Shown here: piece after piece, positions 60,714 through 64,000 of the stretch
Layout: each line of letters starts with the position of its first letter
Position numbering within the stretch: position 1 is the stretch's first letter
Assembly (NCBI RefSeq): GCF_014673495.1
Contig: NZ_CP051006.1
Location: 7,935,001-7,999,000 of the forward strand
Direction: 5' to 3'
DNA: 64,000 nucleotides
Origin: Streptomyces griseofuscus
GTDB taxonomy: Bacteria > Actinomycetota > Actinomycetes > Streptomycetales > Streptomycetaceae
Made by a program: the position numbers and the translations under genes
Notes under the pieces: model-generated
Databases searched by the model: none
The model's input: the letters and a program-made list of their open reading frames with translations, nothing else
What the model was told of the DNA's origin: nothing

Positions 60714-61043
60714 GTCCCGCCCCCTGCTCCCCGCCGTGTCCCCGGCTCTTGTGTCGTGCACTGCATCTGCCAGGACGGCGGGGAGGGCGCCCGCGCTCCC
60801 GCTGTTACCGATCAAGGACAATTCCGCGACAACGTCTGGACCTGCCCTCGGACACCAGGGGCGCACGCGGCGGTCGCCGGGGGCGCGGAGCACCGGATGA
60901 TGCCACCGGCCCACCGGCCCACCGGCCCACCGGCCCACCGGCCCACCGGCCCACCGGCGTCGGCCGGCCCGGATTCTCCCGCGATCCCGCCCCGTGGAGA
61001 TCCCCGACGCCCGCACCCTCGTCCAACTGGACAACCCCTTGCC
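60714..61043. other. 330-bp intergenic stretch containing the 8-bp repeat array
   Basis: No gene was found. The segment holds the promoter region of the deacetylase gene on its left and the CCACCGGC array at 60903-60958. Open frames through it are repeats of Arg-Trp-Ala-Gly-Gly-Pro-Val-Gly and are not coding in appearance. Confidence 0.7.
60903..60958. repeat. 7-copy perfect 8-bp tandem repeat (CCACCGGC)n
   Basis: Seven uninterrupted copies of CCACCGGC at 60903-60958, with no sequence divergence. Since 8 is not a multiple of 3 and no gene spans it, it is intergenic and free to expand or contract. It lies about 190 bp upstream of the deacetylase gene. Confidence 0.95.
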
Positions 61044-61103
61044 GGGGAGGGCGGGAGGTAAGGGTGAGCCGCCCCCGCGACCCCCGCCCTTACGGCCCTC
61101 CCC
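61044..61103. terminator. long two-stage hairpin after the GNAT gene
   Basis: GGGGAGGG (61044-61051) pairs with CCCTCCCC (61096-61103) and GTAAGGG (61058-61064) with CCCTTAC (61087-61093), giving a long bulged hairpin 4 nt from the stop of the leftward GNAT gene. Confidence 0.75.
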
Positions 61104-61106
61104 GCG

Positions 61107-61874
61107 TCAGCCCTCGTGCCTCAGATACACCCGTGTGCCGCCGGGTCGGAAGCCCACGCGTTCGTATACGCGGCGGGAGCCGGCGCCGGAGTACTCCAGC
61201 CATACGGTCCGGGCGCCCCGGGCGAACAGGGTCTCGGCCAGGGCCGCGGTGACCGCCGCGGCGATGCCCCGGCCACGGTGACCCGGCAGGGTGCCGACGC
61301 CCGCCAGTTCCGCCGTGCCCTCGGCCGGGGCGGAGCACAGGGCGCCGCCCGCGCAGCTCCCGTCCTCGGCCCGGACGAAGCGGACCGCCCCGCCGCCCTC
61401 CTCGGTGCGCCGCAACCGGGCCGCGCCCTGCGGGGACGGGGCCCACTCGCCGCCGAACGCCTCGGAGAGCGCCGTGTCGATGGCGAGGTAGTCCTCGTCG
61501 GTGACCGGCGCCTCCACCCGCACCCGGGCCTCGGGTTCCGGCGCGGCTCCCGGGACGGTGAGTGTGGCCGGGGTGCAGACCAGGTATTCGTGCACCGCCT
61601 CCGTGGTGAACCCCGCGCGCCGGAGGGCCGGTTCGACCGCGGGGGCGGCGTCCGGGGCGAACTCCAGCCGGGGCAGGAGTCCCCGGGTGCGGAAGGCGGT
61701 GATCAGGTCCGCCACGTCCGCGTCGGTGGGTGCGGCGCCCGGGACGGGGGTGGCGTAGTTGACGTACGGGCTCGTCGTGGCCGGGTCGAACCCCACGACG
61801 AAGCCGCCCACTCGACAGGCCGCGGGGCGGCGCAGGAGATGGGCGACGGCAAAGCTCTGGACATCGGTGTGCAC
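61107..61874 (-). CDS. GNAT-family N-acetyltransferase (two half-domains)
   Basis: A 255-residue acetyltransferase. The acetyl-CoA loop is AGVGTLPGHRGRGIAAAVTAALAETLFARGARTVWLEYSG, followed by YERVGFRPGG. The N-terminal half (PYVNYATPVPG ... EYLVCTPATL) is a degenerate GNAT-like module, as in several actinobacterial tandem GNATs. GTG 61874 has GAGGA upstream. Substrate unknown. Confidence 0.87.
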   Translation of the reverse strand: MHTDVQSFAVAHLLRRPAACRVGGFVVGFDPATTSPYVNYATPVPGAAPTDADVADLITAFRTRGLLPRLEFAPDAAPAVEPALRRAGFTTEAVHEYLVCTPATLTVPGAAPEPEARVRVEAPVTDEDYLAIDTALSEAFGGEWAPSPQGAARLRRTEEGGGAVRFVRAEDGSCAGGALCSAPAEGTAELAGVGTLPGHRGRGIAAAVTAALAETLFARGARTVWLEYSGAGSRRVYERVGFRPGGTRVYLRHEG

Positions 61875-62118
61875 GCTGGGAATTCCTCACGGTGAAAGCG
61901 GTCGTGCGTACGAGGGATCGCCTCGGTGAGCGAGGCGGCGGTGTGCTGGACACCGCGTCGTCGGACCGCCGTGAGAAGAGCGTGGGAACGAGTGAGCGCG
62001 CTGCCGTGAGGCAGGGGGCTCAGTTCCGACGGCGGCCGCTGTGGGACGCCGAAACCATGGACTTCAGTCCTTCGTGAAGAAGTACGGGCTGGGAAGCTGC
62101 TGTTCGAGCTGGACGGAT
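61875..62118. other. intergenic leader region upstream of the GNAT gene
   Basis: The 307-bp gap to the next gene contains CGCCTCG-N5-CGAGGCG (61919-61937), a good 7-bp hairpin about 45 nt before the GNAT start, and no gene. The hairpin may belong to the 5' leader of the GNAT mRNA; no known riboswitch was recognised. Confidence 0.4.
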
Positions 62119-62147
62119 CTTGCCATCGCCGGAACGGGGATGGCAAG
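62119..62147. terminator. hairpin after the small acetyltransferase gene
   Basis: CTTGCCATC (62119-62127) pairs with GATGGCAAG (62139-62147), extended by CC/GG inside, 34 nt past the stop of the leftward gene at 62182. Confidence 0.7.
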
Positions 62148-62181
62148 CCCTTTGCGCCGGGGCCGAGCCCGGTCCAGCGGG

Positions 62182-62520
62182 TCAGCCGTGCTGGTCGTCG
62201 AGCCAGCTGAGGATCTCGGGGGTCACCTCGTCCGTGATGTCCGCGAACTCCTCGTGCTTCTTCAGGAACTTGGCGACGTACGGGCACACCGGCACGATCC
62301 GCTTGCCGAGCGCGCGCACATCCGTGAGGGCGTACTCGACCAGTTGCCCGGCCAGACCCTGCCCGGCGTGGGCTTCGTCGATCTCGGTGTGGAAGAAGAC
62401 CCGCTGCTCGCCCCGGTCACGGTAGGCGGTGAGGCCGGCGCGTTCGCCGCCGACCAGGATCTCGTAACGGTGCCGTGCGTCCACGCGCTCCACGGTCGGC
62501 GCGGCGGAGGACTGGTCCAT
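62182..62520 (-). CDS. small GNAT-like acetyltransferase (YidJ/COG2388 type)
   Basis: A 112-residue single-domain acetyltransferase: YEILVGGERAGLTAYRDRGEQRVFFHTEIDEAHAGQGLAGQLVEYALTDVRALGKRIVPVCPYVAKFLKKHEEFADI. The G-Q-G-L-A acetyl-CoA loop and the VCPYVAKFLKKHEE ending are characteristic of this short GNAT family of unknown substrate. ATG 62520 has AAAGGA upstream; an upstream extension is rejected. Confidence 0.92.
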   Translation of the reverse strand: MDQSSAAPTVERVDARHRYEILVGGERAGLTAYRDRGEQRVFFHTEIDEAHAGQGLAGQLVEYALTDVRALGKRIVPVCPYVAKFLKKHEEFADITDEVTPEILSWLDDQHG

Positions 62521-62938
62521 GGTCGTCCTTTCGGCGGAGGGGCCCATGTCCCGCACTCTATCCCCGTTCCCGCAGGTCAGCGCCAGGAGTCCGGTTAGCG
62601 GGTGAATGCGCCGACGGACTCGGTGGCACGGCGGCGCCGACACGACCGGGTTCACGGCCGGCGGTCCACCGTTCCCGGGTTCAACCGTGCTCGAATGATC
62701 CGTCATGCACCCGCTGTTACGGCATGTCGACACTCATATTTCATGAGCATTTCAAGAACTTCGGTCCGCAATGTTGACTCGGCGATCAGTCGCCCGCACA
62801 TTACCTAGCGGTAGAACTCGCTGGTAGTACCCGCAACTCCCCGCTCCACGGCCGTCGTTGTGCGCACCCCACGCAGCGTCCCCGGCGGCCGGCGATACCC
62901 CCTGCCCCGCACCAGTCGCGTAAGAGGGAGCACTCCTC
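62521..62938. other. 418-bp divergent intergenic region
   Basis: No gene was found. The right half (62720-62830) is AT-rich for this genome and contains TTGACT (62774-62779) with a poor -10, a plausible promoter region for the SGNH hydrolase. GGTTCACGGCC and GGTTCAACCG words occur near 62650-62690 but not in PHO-box spacing. Confidence 0.5.
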
Positions 62939-63811
62939 ATGCCCACCCCTGCCCTGCGCCGTGCCGCCGCCGCGGCATCCGCACTCGCCGGCACGCTGGC
63001 CCTCGGCCTCACCGCCGCCCCCGCCCATGCCGCGACGCCCCTCAACTACGTCGCTCTCGGCGACAGTTACAGCGCGGGCTCGGGTGTCACGCCCGTCGAC
63101 ACCAGCAATCTGCTCTGTCTGCGCTCCACCGTGAACTACCCGCATGTCCTCGCGAAGGCGACCGGCGCCTCGCTGACGGACGTCACCTGCGGCGGCGCCG
63201 AGACCAAGGACTTCACCCAGTCCCAGTACTCGGGCGTGGCACCGCAGTTGGACGCGGTGAACGCGAACACCGACCTGGTGACGCTGACCATCGGCGGCAA
63301 TGACAACAGCACCTTCCTGAGCGCCATCGTGGACTGCGGCAGCGCCGGAGTCCTCAGCGCCGGCTTCGGCCACCCCTGCAAGGACAAGTACGGCACGTCC
63401 TTCGACGACGCGATCGACGCGAACACCTACCCCGCGCTGAAGAGCGCCCTGACCGCGCTGCGGGCCAAGGCGCCCAACGCCCGGGTGGCGGTGCTGGGTT
63501 ACCCGTGGATCGTGCCCTCCGCCTTCGACGCCTCCTGCTTCCTGAAGCTGCCGATCGCCTCCGGCGACATCCCGTATCTGCGGGCGCTCCAGGCCCATCT
63601 CAACTCCGTGGTGCAGCGCGCCGCCCAGGAGACCGGGGCCACCTATGTGGACTTCTCCCAGGCGTCCAACGGGCATGACGCCTGTCAGCCCTCGGGCACC
63701 CGGTGGATCGAGCCGCTGCTGTTCGGCTCGAACATCGTGCCGGTCCACCCCAACGCGCTCGGCGAGCAGCAGATGGCCGAGCGCACGATGAGCGTCATGG
63801 GCCTCGGCTGA
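62939..63811 (+). CDS. secreted SGNH/GDSL esterase
   Basis: A 290-residue secreted esterase/lipase of the Streptomyces SGNH type. Signal peptide about 1-31 (PAHAAT); block I LNYVALGDSYSAGSGV with nucleophile S43; block III TLTIGGNDNSTFL with the oxyanion Asn; catalytic Asp/His block VPVHPNALGEQ. Six Cys residues would form the three family disulfides. ATG 62939 has GAGGGAGC upstream. Compare the paralogue at 25502, which has Ser in place of the block III Asn. Confidence 0.93.
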   Translation: MPTPALRRAAAAASALAGTLALGLTAAPAHAATPLNYVALGDSYSAGSGVTPVDTSNLLCLRSTVNYPHVLAKATGASLTDVTCGGAETKDFTQSQYSGVAPQLDAVNANTDLVTLTIGGNDNSTFLSAIVDCGSAGVLSAGFGHPCKDKYGTSFDDAIDANTYPALKSALTALRAKAPNARVAVLGYPWIVPSAFDASCFLKLPIASGDIPYLRALQAHLNSVVQRAAQETGATYVDFSQASNGHDACQPSGTRWIEPLLFGSNIVPVHPNALGEQQMAERTMSVMGLG

Positions 63812-63823
63812 CGAAGACCCGGA

Positions 63824-64000
63824 TCAGGCGCGGGCGCCCCCGTCGACCCGCAGCACCGTGCCGGTCACGAAGGAGGACCGATCGCTGAGGAGCCACGCGG
63901 CGGCCTCGGCGATCTCCTCCGGGGCGGCCGCCCGGCCCAGCGGGGTCCCCGCCGTGATCCGCTCCCGGATCCCGGGTGACTCCGACTCCCAGGTCCGGGT
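63824..64000 (-). CDS. C-terminal part of an SDR-family oxidoreductase (5' part outside window)
   Basis: The leftward frame from the window end reads TWESESPGIRERITAGTPLG then RAAAPEEIAEAAAWLLSDRSSFVTGTVLRVDGGARA to a stop at 63824-63826. The pattern (P-L-G-R, AxPEEIA, WLLSDRSSFVTG, xVDGG) is the unmistakable C-terminal third of a classical SDR. The catalytic residues lie outside the window. It is convergent with the SGNH gene, 12 bp apart. Confidence 0.9.
   Translation of the reverse strand, partial: TRTWESESPGIRERITAGTPLGRAAAPEEIAEAAAWLLSDRSSFVTGTVLRVDGGARA

Noticed and set aside
60903..60958. Possible CRISPR array at the 8-bp repeats
   Set aside because: Units are contiguous and 8 bp long, with no spacers and no cas genes in the window; it is a simple tandem repeat.
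62640..62700. GGTTCAC/GGTTCAA words as a PHO box before the SGNH esterase
   Set aside because: They are not spaced as 11-nt direct-repeat units and the intervening units do not match the PHO consensus.

Overview
The window is chromosomal DNA of a Streptomyces or very close relative. Evidence: very high GC throughout, many GTG/TTG starts, only three in-frame TTA (bldA-type) codons seen, Tat-type secreted enzymes, many small TetR/regulator pairs with palindromic operators, leaderless genes with a TAnnnT box 6-7 nt before the start, and loci known from streptomycetes (furS-cpeB with hbpS-senS-senR; blaA/blaB-bla; rox with a rifamycin-associated element). No IS element, prophage, CRISPR array or rRNA was seen.

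0-10 kb: the end of a DUF2267-like gene, a hydrolase, then an uncharacterised envelope/sugar cluster: a polytopic GT-C-like membrane protein, a membrane molybdopterin oxidoreductase with a small membrane partner, a translationally coupled GT2 / DUF2064 transferase / SAM methyltransferase operon, an OmpR-type two-component system and an epimerase carrying a Cys cluster. A zinc-ribbon membrane protein follows.

10-24 kb: a penicillin-binding protein behind a 46-bp perfect palindrome, two tail-to-tail SpoIIE-type phosphatases, a 51-residue membrane peptide, and a TetR-controlled, end-overlapping operon for a PaoABC-like aldehyde/xanthine oxidoreductase plus XdhC, followed by an FAD monooxygenase.

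24-34 kb: leaderless hypothetical genes, Cys-free ribosomal protein L33, an SGNH esterase with an altered oxyanion motif, rifampicin monooxygenase (rox) with two stacked palindromes, a TetR/SDR pair with two operators, a bldA-dependent trypsin-like protease, an acetate-permease homologue and a DUF1345-like membrane protein.

34-45 kb: the redox locus furA-katG, hbpS and senS-senR; the beta-lactamase locus blaB-blaA-bla; a 5'-truncated ArsR gene; a VOC protein; and a class II tRNA-like gene lacking a recognisable anticodon loop.

45-57 kb: dormancy/stress genes (XRE-PNPOx, CBS-BON, universal stress protein) with a DevR/OsdR-like box, an amidohydrolase-APC permease pair divergent from a TetR with a TTA codon, a TTA-containing small gene, Tat/lipoprotein-type secreted proteins and an APH-like kinase.

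57-64 kb: a secreted phosphoesterase behind a possible PHO half-box, efeO-efeB (no efeU seen), a polysaccharide deacetylase, a 7-copy 8-bp tandem repeat, two GNAT proteins, a secreted SGNH esterase and the 3' part of an SDR gene.

All calls come from reading the sequence and from remembered family knowledge. No database search was run.
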